Of a stretch of DNA of 64,000 nucleotides, positions 17,940 through 27,517 are shown piece by piece. Under the pieces are notes generated by a model, which was not told the origin of the DNA, made no database searches, and saw only the letters and a program-made list of their open reading frames with translations. Position 1 is the first letter of the stretch; every line of letters begins with the position of its first letter. Source of the stretch: Eubacteriaceae bacterium ES3 (GTDB lineage Bacteria > Bacillota > Clostridia > Eubacteriales > Eubacteriaceae); the NCBI GenBank assembly GCA_030586155.1, contig CP130741.1, forward strand, positions 186,001 to 250,000, given 5' to 3'. The position numbers and the translations under genes were made by a program.

Positions 17940-18478
17940 AAAAATTACGTTATTTAAGTATAAATATTTATATAAAATTAAAGACCGAAAGAAAATGTTC
18001 TGGATTAAATAGAATAAAAAAAATATTTATAGACGATTTTGAAATTAGGTATTAAGTACTAAAATGGCCAAATAACTCTAGTTTCATAACTAAAAAATTC
18101 GGTCTATTAAATGCTTAAGTCTAAAAAATGGAAGCAAACCAAACTTTTCTTTGGTAATTATTAAAAAGAATATTTTTTCACAAAAAGAACTGTGAATAAT
18201 GATAAAGCCATGGTAAAATAGATTCGGAAATACGGGTTGAAGATTTGAAGTCATATTAACTGCTTTGTGGCAACAGGCAATATTTCTTGATCCTGTTTTC
18301 AGTGTGTCCAAAATCTGTAAACAATATCACTGTTTAATTGCAAAAAACCTTACCCCTAAGCTAAGGCTTTGTGTTATAATACCTTGGGAAAAAATGAGAT
18401 TATCAATTTTTACATATAGATTGAAGTTGTAATAGGTGAGCTTTTTCACCTGTGGTTTTAAGGAAGGAATGAGAATAA
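17940..18478. other. AT-rich intergenic region
   Basis: About 540 bases without a supportable gene. It holds one distant inverted pair (AGACCGAA at 17982-17989 and TTCGGTCT at 18098-18105), which may mark a folded or remnant element. Near its end there is an extended -10 promoter, TGTTATAAT at 18372-18380, for purA. A short hairpin (AGGTGA with TCACCT, around 18436-18453) lies in the purA leader. No known riboswitch was recognised. Confidence 0.5.
18372..18380 (+). promoter_or_regulatory. Extended -10 promoter of purA
   Basis: TGTTATAAT, an extended -10 element, about 100 bases before the purA start. The -35 region is poor (TTACCC with a 19-base gap), as is usual for extended -10 promoters. 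Confidence 0.5.
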
Positions 18479-19747
18479 ATGTCGATTTCTGTTTTAGTTG
18501 GCGCCCAATGGGGCGATGAAGGCAAGGGCAAAATGGTTGATTACTTTGCTGGCAAATCGGATCTGATTGTCCGGTTTCAGGGTGGAGATAATGCTGGCCA
18601 TACAGTCATTAATGATTATGGGGTATTTAAACTGCATTTGATTCCCTGTGGAATTTTTGAGAAAAGTTGCGTGAGTCTGATCGGCACCGGAGTCGTGGTC
18701 AATCCGGATGTATTAATGGAAGAGATGGCTCAGATTGAAGCAGCAAATGTCAGTCTGGAAGGCCTGAAAATTTCCGGTAAAGCTCATGTCCTGATGCCTT
18801 ACCACCAAAAACTTGATGAGTTGATGGAAAAAACAGGCGGAATCGGAACCACTAAACGTGGTATCGGTCAGGCCTATGCCTATAAAGCGATGAGAAAAAG
18901 TTTACGGTTTGAAGATCTGTTGGATCTTGATCGGGTCAAACGAAAATTGGAAGAAATTGTTCCGGTTGTTAATGATCAGATGAGTTCTTATGGTATCGAA
19001 GCTTATACAGTGGATGCTTTATATGAAAAGTGTAAACTATGGAAAGAAAAGTTTGCAGAGAGTATTATAGAACCCATGTCCTTTCTGCATCAGATGATTG
19101 ATGAAGGAAAGAATATTCTTTTTGAAGGTCAGTTGGGAGCAATGAAAGATATAGATCATGGAATTTTCCCTTATGTGACTTCATCTAATCCTATTGCTTC
19201 CTATGCAGCAGTAAGCGGTGGATTCCCAGCTAAAAAGATTGACAAAGTGATTGGTGTTGCCAAAGCTTTCTCAAGCGCTGTTGGAGCTGGTCCTTTCCCG
19301 ACTGAAGAAGTTGGTGGTTCCATTGATCTGCTTAGAGGAACAGGAGAAAAGCCTGATGATGAGTTTGGCGCCAGAACCGGTCGGTCAAGACGTCTTGGAT
19401 GGTTGGACATTCCGGTACTCAAGTATACCCATGCCATCAATGGATATGATGAATTGGCGCTTTGCAAGATTGACAAACTGGATAACCTGCCAGAGATTAA
19501 AATTTGCGTCGATTATAAACTGGATGGCCGAATTGTTTCGCGTTTTCCTGACACAGAAGATCTGGAAAAGGTCGAACCGGTTTATATTACCCTTCCCGGC
19601 TGGATGAGTGATACAACCAAGATCAGAAAGATTTCAGATTTGCCGGAGAATGCCAAGAAATATATTCAAACAATCGAAGAATTAGTAGGAACGACCATTG
19701 CCTATGTTGGTGTTGGCCCAAACCGTGAGGATTTAGCGATTCTATAA
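18479..19747 (+). CDS. purA: Adenylosuccinate synthetase
   Basis: 422 residues, standard family length. It joins IMP and aspartate with GTP to form adenylosuccinate, the first committed step to AMP. The N-terminal signature GAQWGDEGKGK holds the catalytic Asp and P-loop, GDNAGHTV follows, then GTTKRGIGQAY near residue 122 and the C-terminal GTP-binding region RTGRSRRLGWLD near 300. A good GGAAGGA site precedes the ATG. It is a single gene followed by its own terminator. Confidence 0.98.
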   Translation: MSISVLVGAQWGDEGKGKMVDYFAGKSDLIVRFQGGDNAGHTVINDYGVFKLHLIPCGIFEKSCVSLIGTGVVVNPDVLMEEMAQIEAANVSLEGLKISGKAHVLMPYHQKLDELMEKTGGIGTTKRGIGQAYAYKAMRKSLRFEDLLDLDRVKRKLEEIVPVVNDQMSSYGIEAYTVDALYEKCKLWKEKFAESIIEPMSFLHQMIDEGKNILFEGQLGAMKDIDHGIFPYVTSSNPIASYAAVSGGFPAKKIDKVIGVAKAFSSAVGAGPFPTEEVGGSIDLLRGTGEKPDDEFGARTGRSRRLGWLDIPVLKYTHAINGYDELALCKIDKLDNLPEIKICVDYKLDGRIVSRFPDTEDLEKVEPVYITLPGWMSDTTKIRKISDLPENAKKYIQTIEELVGTTIAYVGVGPNREDLAIL

Positions 19748-19763
19748 AGAGCTGATACAAGAT

Positions 19764-19792
19764 ACCTGGTTGCGTGCAATCAGGTTTTTTTT
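19764..19792 (+). terminator. Terminator after purA
   Basis: ACCTGGTTGC pairs with GCAATCAGGT (one internal mismatch, GT loop) and runs into a T8 tract ending at 19792. It sits 17 bases after the purA stop. Confidence 0.88.
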
Positions 19793-19941
19793 GGGAAAGT
19801 GAAGCTTGCATTGTCTTTAAAAAATTTTGAGAGCCAACACAGGTTTTCAATAAAATAGAGTGCGTTGAGAAAATATTCACTTAACGCGTGAAAATAGAAG
19901 GTTATCGGGTAATTTATGATTATGAAACAAGGAGGTTTAAT

Positions 19942-21051
19942 ATGTCATATTATAAACGAGATAAACGTGCCTGGCTGGTTTTGTCAGATGGCTCCGTTTT
20001 TGAAGGATACAATTTTGGCTGCGAAGGCACCACTATTGGAGAGATTGTTTTTACAACCGGGATGACCGGTTATCAGGAAGTTCTGACTGATCCGTCTTAT
20101 TATGGTCAGATTGTTATGCAGACCTATCCGCTGATTGGAAACTATGGAATTAACACCGATGATATGGAATCGGAACGCAGCTGGGTTAATGGTTATATCA
20201 CCAAAGAGTGGTGTGAAGAACCATCAAACTTCAGACACAGTAAAAATATTAATGACTTTATGATTGAACAGGATAAAATCGGGATTTGGGATGTGGATAC
20301 CCGGGCGATTACCCGAATTATCAGAGAACATGGAACCATGAACGGGGCCATCACAACTGAAGAAGTGAATGATGAGTTGCTGGAAAAAATACGGGCTTTT
20401 AAAGTTGAGCAACCGGTGCAGAAGGTAACGCGACATAATATGGGATGGTATTATTCCCAGGAAAACCGGGCCAACCATGTCGCTCTGATCGATTACGGCT
20501 ATAAACATAATATTCGCCGTATGCTTCTTAATCTTGGCTGTAATGTGACGGTTATGCCGGCCAATACGACCATTGAAGAAATCAGAAATTTGAACCCTGA
20601 CGGTATTATGCTGTCTAATGGACCGGGAGACCCGGCCGAAAATATTCAGATTATTGAAAATCTCAAGGACTTTATTGCTTATGGCAAACCAATTTTTGGG
20701 ATCTGTCTGGGACATCAGCTAATGGCTCTGGCTATGGGTGGTGAAACCATGAAACTTAAGTATGGCCACCGGGGAATGAATCAGCCGGTTAAAGACCTGA
20801 CTAAAGACCGGGTTTATATTACCAGCCAGAACCATGGTTACGCCGTAGTACCTGAGAGTATCGATGAATCTGTGGGTGTTATGACCCATGTTAACCTGAA
20901 TGACCAGACCTGTGAAGGGTTTGAATATAAAAACTGCCATGCTTTTACGGTGCAGTTCCATCCGGAAGCCAGTGCGGGTCCTAACGATACCAGCTATCTG
21001 TTTGAAAAATTCACTGATTTAATGGAAAGGGGGCAACAGGGATGCCTTTAA
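19942..21051 (+). CDS. carA: Carbamoyl-phosphate synthase, small subunit
   Basis: 369 residues from the ATG at 19942, which has GGAGG upstream; a longer GTG-started frame from 19888 lacks this. This glutaminase subunit releases ammonia for CarB. The N-terminal CPSase domain is followed by a class I glutamine amidotransferase domain with the nucleophile Cys in GICLGHQLMALA (near residue 255) and the His/Glu pair in VQFHPEA. It overlaps carB by 10 bases, so translation is coupled. Confidence 0.97.
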   Translation: MSYYKRDKRAWLVLSDGSVFEGYNFGCEGTTIGEIVFTTGMTGYQEVLTDPSYYGQIVMQTYPLIGNYGINTDDMESERSWVNGYITKEWCEEPSNFRHSKNINDFMIEQDKIGIWDVDTRAITRIIREHGTMNGAITTEEVNDELLEKIRAFKVEQPVQKVTRHNMGWYYSQENRANHVALIDYGYKHNIRRMLLNLGCNVTVMPANTTIEEIRNLNPDGIMLSNGPGDPAENIQIIENLKDFIAYGKPIFGICLGHQLMALAMGGETMKLKYGHRGMNQPVKDLTKDRVYITSQNHGYAVVPESIDESVGVMTHVNLNDQTCEGFEYKNCHAFTVQFHPEASAGPNDTSYLFEKFTDLMERGQQGCL

Positions 21052-24000
21052 GATCTGACATAAAACGAGTTCTGGTAATTGGTTCCGGCCCGATTATTAT
21101 TGGCCAGGCAGCCGAGTTCGATTACGCCGGTACTCAGGCATGTAAAACACTTAAAAAAGCGGGACTTGAAGTTATCCTGATTAACTCCAACCCAGCCACC
21201 ATTATGACTGACAAGTCCATGGCTGATAAAATCTATATTGAGCCCCTGACTCTGGAAGTGGTACGAAAAGTCATCGAGATTGAAAAACCGGACAGCATTT
21301 TGTCAACGCTGGGCGGGCAAACCGGTCTGACCTTGTCGATGCAGCTGGCCAAGGAAGGCTTTCTTGATAAACACAATGTAAAACTTTTGGGTGCCGATCT
21401 GGAAACCATTGAAAAGGCTGAAGACCGTCAGGCTTTTAAAGATATGATGAAAGAAATCGGCGAACCGATTATTCCTTCAGAAGTGGTAACAACCGTTGAT
21501 GGTGCCCTGGCTTTTGCTGATAAAATGGGCTACCCTGTAATTATCAGACCTGCCTTTACCCTGGGTGGTACCGGCGGTGGAATTGCCCATAACTGTGATG
21601 AACTTCGAGAGATTGCTACCAACGGCCTTCGCCTTTCGCCAATCACTCAGGTTCTGGTGGAAAAAGGGATTTCCGGCTGGAAGGAAATTGAATTTGAAGT
21701 CATGCGGGATGCCAAAGGCAACGTTATTACTGTATGTTCTATGGAAAACTTTGACCCTGTAGGGATTCATACCGGTGATTCAATTGTTGTGGCTCCTTGC
21801 CAGACCTTAAGTGATAAAGAATACCAGATGCTGAGAACTTCTGCCCTGAAGATTATTTCTGCCCTGGGTGTTGAAGGTGGCTGTAACTGTCAGTTTGCCC
21901 TGAATCCAGGTAACTTCAACTATGCGGTTATTGAGGTTAACCCAAGGGTTTCCCGTTCTTCTGCACTGGCCTCGAAAGCGACCGGTTATCCGATTGCCAA
22001 GGTAGCCAGCCAGATTGCTGTCGGCTACTCGCTGGATGAGATCATCAACGAGGTAACCGGAACGACGACTGCCTGTTTCGAACCGGCTATTGATTATATC
22101 GTTGTTAAATTCCCGCGTTGGCCTTTTGATAAATTTGTCTACGCCAAGAGAACTCTGGGTACTCAAATGAAAGCAACCGGAGAAATCATGTCTATCGGTT
22201 CAAGCTTTGAACACGGGATGATGAAAGCTGTTCGTTCCATCGAGCTGGGATTTGAAACGCTTTCTGTTCAGAAACTGATGGATGAGAGCGATGAACGGAT
22301 TATGGAAATGCTTCATAATACCGATGATGAACGAGCTTTTGTGGTTTACGAAGCCATCAAGCGTGGTGTCTCCATGCAGCATATCACCGATATTACCAAA
22401 ATTGATATGTGGTTTTTGGATAAGCTCCGTCATCTGGCGGTTATGGAAAAAGACCTGTCTGAAAAAGGGCTGACTCCGGAACGGGTAAAAGTAGCCAGAG
22501 AGTTAGGTTTTTTAGATAAAACCATTGAAGAACTGTCCGGTCAGAAAATTGAAGAAGATGAAAAACAGTATGCTTCTTTCAAAATGGTTGATACCTGTGC
22601 CGGTGAGTTTGCAGCGCAGACGCCTTACTTCTACTCAACCCGGGATAAAGAAAATGAAGCAGCTCTCTTTATTGAAGACCATCCGACAGGAAAAGACCGT
22701 ATTTTAGTGCTGGGTTCCGGCCCGATCCGAATCGGTCAGGGGATCGAGTTTGACTACTGTTCTGTTCACTGTGCCTGGGCCTTAAGAGAACTAAACTACG
22801 AAGCGATCTTTATCAATAATAATCCGGAAACTGTGTCTACCGACTTTGATACCTCGGACCGTCTCTACTTTGAACCGCTGACCAAAGAAGATGTGCGCTC
22901 AGTAGTGGAAACCGAAAAACCGATTGGTGCCATCGTCCAGTTCGGTGGTCAGACTGCCATCAAACTGACGCGTTACCTGGAAGACATGGGTGTGCCAGTT
23001 CTGGGAACGTCGCCTAAAAATATCGATGCTGCTGAAGACCGTGAAGTTTTTGATCAGCTGCTTGAAACCTGTCAGATCCCTCGTCCACAGGGCGAGACTG
23101 TCTTTACCACCGAAGAAGCGGTGGAGGTGGCTGAGCGTTTAGGCTTCCCGGTACTCCTTCGACCCTCTTACGTTTTAGGTGGACAGAATATGATCATCGC
23201 CTACGAACAGGAAGATGTTGTTGAATATATGACCATCATCACTTCGACTGAACTGGAGAATCCGGTCTTAATCGATAAATACCTGATGGGCCAGGAAGTG
23301 GAAGTGGATGCGATTTCCGATGGCGAAAACTATCTGATTCCAGGGATTATGGAACACGTTGAACGAGCTGGAGTCCACTCGGGCGACTCGATCTCTGTTT
23401 ATCCGCCACAGACCTTAAGTGATGAAATCAAAGAAACCATCATCGACTATACCGGTCGTCTGGTTAAGGCTCTGGAAGTGGTTGGGATGGTGAATATCCA
23501 ATACGTTATTTATGAGGATGAGGTTTATGTCATCGAGGTCAACCCGCGATCATCACGAACTGTTCCTTATATCTCCAAGGTTACCAATGTGCCGATGGTT
23601 AATCTGGCGACCAAAATGATGCTTGGCCATAAGCTGACTGATTTAGGTTACACACCAGGCCTGCAGCCGGAGAGTAATTATGTTGCCGTTAAGGTCCCGG
23701 TCTTCTCTTTTGCTAAACTGCAGGATGTTGATACCCAATTAGGACCGGAAATGAAATCGACTGGGGAGGTCCTGGGTGTTGCTAAAACCTTCGCTGATGC
23801 CCTTTATAAAGGACTGGTAGCTGCCGGAAATAAAATGGAACGCTCGGGTGGTGTGCTCTTAACGGTTAAGGATCGGGATAAAGAGGGAATCATTGAGATT
23901 GGCCGACAATTCAGCGAGCTGGGCTTTAATGTCTACGCAACTGTTGGAACGGCTCTGGTTTTAAATGAAGCTGGAATTCCGACCAAGGTGGTTCGCCGTC

Positions 24001-24239
24001 TGGCCGAGCGAAAACCAAATATCGGGGATCTTTTGGAGAGTGGCAAAGTCAATTATGTGATTTCCACTTCAACAAAAGGTAGAATGCCCCAGCATGATTC
24101 TGTACGGATGCGAAGAAAATCAGTAGAATCTTCAATCAGTCTGCTGACATCCTTAGATACAGCCCAGGCCCTGCTTGACTGTTTAAAATCTAACCGCACC
24201 ATTGAAGATATCGAATTGGTGAATATTAAAGAAATCTAA
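21042..24239 (+). CDS. carB: Carbamoyl-phosphate synthase, large subunit
   Basis: 1065 residues, full length. Two homologous ATP-grasp halves are visible, each beginning with a VLGSGPIRIGQ-like sequence (near residues 10 and 560), followed by an oligomerisation region and the C-terminal MGS-like allosteric domain (from about 930, TVKDRDKEGI and VGTALVLNEAGIPT). It makes carbamoyl phosphate for pyrimidines and arginine, using ammonia from CarA. Confidence 0.97.
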   Translation: MPLRSDIKRVLVIGSGPIIIGQAAEFDYAGTQACKTLKKAGLEVILINSNPATIMTDKSMADKIYIEPLTLEVVRKVIEIEKPDSILSTLGGQTGLTLSMQLAKEGFLDKHNVKLLGADLETIEKAEDRQAFKDMMKEIGEPIIPSEVVTTVDGALAFADKMGYPVIIRPAFTLGGTGGGIAHNCDELREIATNGLRLSPITQVLVEKGISGWKEIEFEVMRDAKGNVITVCSMENFDPVGIHTGDSIVVAPCQTLSDKEYQMLRTSALKIISALGVEGGCNCQFALNPGNFNYAVIEVNPRVSRSSALASKATGYPIAKVASQIAVGYSLDEIINEVTGTTTACFEPAIDYIVVKFPRWPFDKFVYAKRTLGTQMKATGEIMSIGSSFEHGMMKAVRSIELGFETLSVQKLMDESDERIMEMLHNTDDERAFVVYEAIKRGVSMQHITDITKIDMWFLDKLRHLAVMEKDLSEKGLTPERVKVARELGFLDKTIEELSGQKIEEDEKQYASFKMVDTCAGEFAAQTPYFYSTRDKENEAALFIEDHPTGKDRILVLGSGPIRIGQGIEFDYCSVHCAWALRELNYEAIFINNNPETVSTDFDTSDRLYFEPLTKEDVRSVVETEKPIGAIVQFGGQTAIKLTRYLEDMGVPVLGTSPKNIDAAEDREVFDQLLETCQIPRPQGETVFTTEEAVEVAERLGFPVLLRPSYVLGGQNMIIAYEQEDVVEYMTIITSTELENPVLIDKYLMGQEVEVDAISDGENYLIPGIMEHVERAGVHSGDSISVYPPQTLSDEIKETIIDYTGRLVKALEVVGMVNIQYVIYEDEVYVIEVNPRSSRTVPYISKVTNVPMVNLATKMMLGHKLTDLGYTPGLQPESNYVAVKVPVFSFAKLQDVDTQLGPEMKSTGEVLGVAKTFADALYKGLVAAGNKMERSGGVLLTVKDRDKEGIIEIGRQFSELGFNVYATVGTALVLNEAGIPTKVVRRLAERKPNIGDLLESGKVNYVISTSTKGRMPQHDSVRMRRKSVESSISLLTSLDTAQALLDCLKSNRTIEDIELVNIKEI

Positions 24240-24256
24240 TAAATTGTAAAGCTATT

Positions 24257-24294
24257 GGCTTTGCCCTGAAATAAAAGACGGGGCAAAGCCTTTT
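24257..24294 (+). terminator. Terminator after carB
   Basis: Perfect 10-bp stem, GGCTTTGCCC (24257-24266) with GGGCAAAGCC (24281-24290), followed by TTTTAATTT. It ends the carAB transcript. Confidence 0.85.
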
Positions 24295-24307
24295 AATTTA
24301 CAGAGTG

Positions 24308-24454
24308 AAAAATGAAGCCGTCTAACTCGCTTTGCTAACGCTACACTCGTCGCGGGCTTTGCCCGATGAAGTCAATGAACTTGAACTGACTTTTAAACAA
24401 AAACATGTTTCCAGTGTCAGTTCTAGTTCATTGACTTCGCACGTCTTCATTTTT
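24308..24454 (+). repeat. Structured repeat element, copy 1
   Basis: An outer stem pairs 24308-24321 with 24441-24454 (AAAAATGAAGCCGT, one mismatch). Inside it lies a 46-base side segment (24322-24367) containing a small CGGGC-TTT-GCCCG hairpin. Next comes an inner stem of 23 bp, one mismatch (24368-24390 with 24416-24438), with a loop that itself holds AAACATGTTT. The element is related in outer stem and side segment to the reversed copy at 27546-27696, but its inner stem is different. Not a repeat class I can name. Confidence 0.8.
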
Positions 24455-24457
24455 AGC

Positions 24458-24491
24458 GAAAGCGTGGTTGATTCGCTTTCTCCTTTTTGTT
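24458..24491 (+). terminator. Hairpin before pilB
   Basis: GAAAGCG (24458-24464) pairs with CGCTTTC (24474-24480), followed by TCCTTTTTGTT. It could be a weak intrinsic terminator or the tail of the structured repeat just upstream. Confidence 0.5.
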
Positions 24492-24594
24492 AGAATAAAA
24501 CAAAATGATTTGTAAAGTGGATAGTTAGTTTCGGGAAAGTATAATTTTTGATTCAATCATAAGGTATAAAATCAGGCCAGAAAAGAGGAATCAG

Positions 24595-26274
24595 GTGGAA
24601 ACAAAGCGACTCCGAATTGGAGATATATTAAAAAATGCCGGAATTATTACTGAGGAGAACCTTCAGGAAGCCCTGGCGCATCAGAGTGTGGACAAGAGCA
24701 AGCGATTGGGTGCAATTCTGATCGATTACGGCTATGTAACGGAGGAACAGGTGCTAAATGCCCTGTCAGCCAGACTGGGCGTCCCCATTGTTTCCATTCA
24801 GGACCAGGCCATTGATCTGGAAGCAGCAGGTAAAATTCCCCAGTCTATTGCCAATAAGTATCGGATGCTGCCTATTGCGCAGGATAAGGGGCGTCTGATT
24901 GTGGCGGTTAATGACCCTCTGGATTTTTATGCCATAGAGGATATCAAGCTGATTACCAATATGCCCATCGAAATGGTCATTGCCCAGAAGCAGGATATCA
25001 TTGATGGGATTTCCAAAACATATTCGGAGATCGAAGCAAAAAAAGCGGCGGAAGAAGCCAATTCTTCCGCCACTGGCGAAGGGATTTTATTTGCAGAAGA
25101 AATTAACACCAGCGATGGCGATACGCCGGTCGTCAATTTAGTTAATACGGTTCTTCTAAAGGGTTACAGCTCAGGTGCCAGTGATATTCATATCGAGCCC
25201 TTTGACAAAGAAACAGTTGTGAGGATGCGTATTGACGGTCTGATTGTGGAGTATTTAAGCCTATCCCAGACCCTCCACCAGTCGATTGTCGCCCGTATCA
25301 AAATTTTATCTAACCTTGATATTGCCGAACGGCGGGTTCCCCAGGATGGGCATTTCCGCGTCCGGATTGATGGCCTGGAATTAAATGTTCGAACTTCTTC
25401 AATTCCTACTGTCTACGGCGAGAAAATTGTTATGCGATTCCTCTCGATGAACTCGGAACTTGACCATGCCGGACAGTTTGGGATGACGGATCAGGATTAT
25501 AACAAGATGCTCTCAATTCTAAAAAGCCCCCATGGGATTGTTTATATCACCGGACCGACCGGGAGTGGGAAAACAACAACCCTCTATATGATCCTGGAGA
25601 TGATGGGACGAAAAGCGGTTAATATTGCAACGATTGAAGATCCGGTGGAAAGAAATCTGGCCCATATCAACCAGACCCAGGTTAATCCCCAGGCTGGCCT
25701 GACCTTTGAGATGGGACTGCGCTCAATCCTTCGTCAGGACCCGGATATTATCATGGTTGGAGAAACAAGGGATAGCGAAACCGCTTCCATTGCGGTGCGT
25801 TCGGCTATCACCGGTCATCTGGTTTTCTCGACCCTCCATACCAATGATGCTGTATCAGCTATTGTAAGACTTGAGGACATGGGGGTTGAGCCTTATATGG
25901 TGGCTAACTCTTTAACCGGAGTGGTGGCCCAGCGACTGGTTAAAAAAATCTGTCCTAATTGTCGGGAAGCTTATACTCCCACGGATGTTGATATTTCACT
26001 CCTGGGTGTACCCGTTGAAAAGCTCTATCGTGGGCGTGGATGCCATCAGTGTAACGAAACGGGATACAAGGGGCGAACTGCCATCCATGAAATCCTGGCG
26101 ATTGACAAGACGATTAGAGGGATGGTTTCCAGAAGAGATCCCATCGAAGATGTTTATGCCTATGTGGAAGAGGGCAACCGCTTAACTTCACTGCGGGACA
26201 GCGTGGCCCGACTGACGGTTAATGGTGTAACCTCGATGGAAGAATTCCTGAAACTGTCCTACTATGTGGAATAA
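24595..26274 (+). CDS. pilB: Type IV pilus assembly ATPase PilB (GspE family)
   Basis: 559 residues, standard for the assembly motor that powers pilus extension. An N-terminal MshEN-type domain (about 1-150; this fold binds c-di-GMP in some homologues) is followed by the secretion ATPase domain with Walker A GPTGSGKTTTL (near residue 320), Asp and His boxes, and a zinc-binding four-Cys set (CPNC and CHQC, about 448-486). GTG start with AGAGGA upstream. It is the first gene of the pilus locus and lies nine bases before pilT. Confidence 0.95.
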   Translation: METKRLRIGDILKNAGIITEENLQEALAHQSVDKSKRLGAILIDYGYVTEEQVLNALSARLGVPIVSIQDQAIDLEAAGKIPQSIANKYRMLPIAQDKGRLIVAVNDPLDFYAIEDIKLITNMPIEMVIAQKQDIIDGISKTYSEIEAKKAAEEANSSATGEGILFAEEINTSDGDTPVVNLVNTVLLKGYSSGASDIHIEPFDKETVVRMRIDGLIVEYLSLSQTLHQSIVARIKILSNLDIAERRVPQDGHFRVRIDGLELNVRTSSIPTVYGEKIVMRFLSMNSELDHAGQFGMTDQDYNKMLSILKSPHGIVYITGPTGSGKTTTLYMILEMMGRKAVNIATIEDPVERNLAHINQTQVNPQAGLTFEMGLRSILRQDPDIIMVGETRDSETASIAVRSAITGHLVFSTLHTNDAVSAIVRLEDMGVEPYMVANSLTGVVAQRLVKKICPNCREAYTPTDVDISLLGVPVEKLYRGRGCHQCNETGYKGRTAIHEILAIDKTIRGMVSRRDPIEDVYAYVEEGNRLTSLRDSVARLTVNGVTSMEEFLKLSYYVE

Positions 26275-26283
26275 GGAGAGTCA

Positions 26284-27339
26284 ATGAATATAGAAGAACT
26301 GATCCATTATGGACGAAAGAATCGTTGCAGCGACCTCCATCTATCGAGCGGTCTGCCGCCTGTTTATCGGCGGGACGGTAAGCTCTACCGATCTGAGTTT
26401 GATGGCGATCCGGAGATCAATAAGCAGCTGATTTTAAGCCTCTTGAATACCAAGCAGAAGGATAAGCTGGAAAACGGTGAAGACCTGGACTTTTGCAATG
26501 TGACTTCTGATGGTCTAAGACAGCGTGTCAATGTCTATCGGGAACAGGGAACCCTGGCCGCAGCCATTCGTTTTTTAAATGATTCCATCCCTGGCTTTGA
26601 GGACTTGAATCTGCCGCCGATTATAAGAAAACTGGCCAATGAGCCCAGAGGTCTGATTCTGGTTACCGGTCCGACTGGGTCCGGGAAGTCTACAACCCTA
26701 GCTGCTATGATTGATTTTATCAATGCAAATAAAGCTCTGCATATTTTAACCATCGAAGACCCGGTGGAGTATAAGCATACGCATAAAAGAAGTATTATCC
26801 ACCAGCGCGAGGTGGGAGAAGATGTGGAGTCTTTTGCCGGAGCTCTACGGTCCTCCCTGCGAGAAGATCCCGATGTTATTCTGGTAGGGGAGATGCGTGA
26901 CTACGAAACCATTTCTGCCGCCGTGACCGCTGCCGAAACCGGCCATCTGGTCTTATCGACCCTCCATACTATTGGTGCGGCCAATACCATCGATCGTATC
27001 ATTGATGTCTTCCCGCCCCACGGCCAGCAGCAGATTAGAACCCAGCTGGCTTCGACCCTGAAGGGGGTTATTACCCAGCAGCTGGTACCACTAGCTGATG
27101 GATCGGGCCGAATGGCAGCCCTGGAAGTGATGACTGGAACCGATGCAGTCTTAAACCTGATTCGCGAAAGTAAAACCCACCAGCTGACCTCGGTCATGCA
27201 GACTTCCAGCCGGGAGGGGATGAATACCCTCAATGCCCATCTGGCACAATTAGTTAAGGCTAATAAGATAGCCTATGAAACGGGCCTTGAATGGTGCACC
27301 AATGCCGAGGACTTTAACCAGTATTTTGGTCGGGTTTAA
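26284..27339 (+). CDS. pilT: Type IV pilus retraction ATPase PilT
   Basis: 351 residues, typical PilT. Walker A GPTGSGKSTTLA near residue 130, Asp box, Walker B DPDVILVGEMRD, and the His box HLVLSTLHT. It lacks the four-Cys zinc motif seen in PilB, as expected of retraction motors, and the C-terminal part fits PilT more than PilU. It disassembles pilins at the base and drives twitching. Followed by the promoter and riboswitch of the pilA transcript, so the two-gene motor unit and the structural genes can be controlled separately. Confidence 0.93.
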   Translation: MNIEELIHYGRKNRCSDLHLSSGLPPVYRRDGKLYRSEFDGDPEINKQLILSLLNTKQKDKLENGEDLDFCNVTSDGLRQRVNVYREQGTLAAAIRFLNDSIPGFEDLNLPPIIRKLANEPRGLILVTGPTGSGKSTTLAAMIDFINANKALHILTIEDPVEYKHTHKRSIIHQREVGEDVESFAGALRSSLREDPDVILVGEMRDYETISAAVTAAETGHLVLSTLHTIGAANTIDRIIDVFPPHGQQQIRTQLASTLKGVITQQLVPLADGSGRMAALEVMTGTDAVLNLIRESKTHQLTSVMQTSSREGMNTLNAHLAQLVKANKIAYETGLEWCTNAEDFNQYFGRV

Positions 27340-27397
27340 ATTACGAAAAAAGGCTTAAAAATAATAGGGGAATACATTTGTGTGGGAAGATTTTAAC

Positions 27398-27426
27398 TTG
27401 ACTTTAACAGATGGAACAAGTATTAT
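27398..27426 (+). promoter_or_regulatory. Promoter of the pilA leader
   Basis: TTGACT (27398-27403) and TATTAT (27421-27426), spacer exactly 17 bases. Transcription would begin near 27433, just before the riboswitch aptamer. This spacing and the downstream RNA elements make it the likely pilA promoter. Confidence 0.75.
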
Positions 27427-27440
27427 TGTACATAAGTCGA

Positions 27441-27517
27441 GAAAAGCAAATCAGATGAAAGTCTGAGGCGCAAAACTATAGGGTCTAAGTTATTTATTAA
27501 TACGACAGCCAGTTGCC
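27441..27517 (+). ncRNA. c-di-GMP-I (GEMM) riboswitch aptamer
   Basis: The conserved GEMM-I parts occur in order: GCAAA (27446-27450), the P2 stem TCAGA/TCTGA capped by a GAAA tetraloop (27451-27466), GGCGCAAAAC (27467-27476), then GGGTCTAAG (27481-27489), a variable loop, and CGACAGCC (27503-27510) with the closing TTGC. Known members bind c-di-GMP. The 3' end of the aptamer runs into the 5' arm of the terminator that follows, the usual arrangement for transcription attenuation. Covariance search would settle it. Confidence 0.87.

Noticed and set aside
18090-18311. Minus-strand open frame of 73 codons upstream of purA
   Set aside because: No ribosome site, unusual composition, and AT-rich surroundings; no family recognised.
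24308-24454. CRISPR or attachment-site reading of the inverted repeat
   Set aside because: There are no regularly spaced direct repeats, and no integrase or cas genes anywhere in the window.
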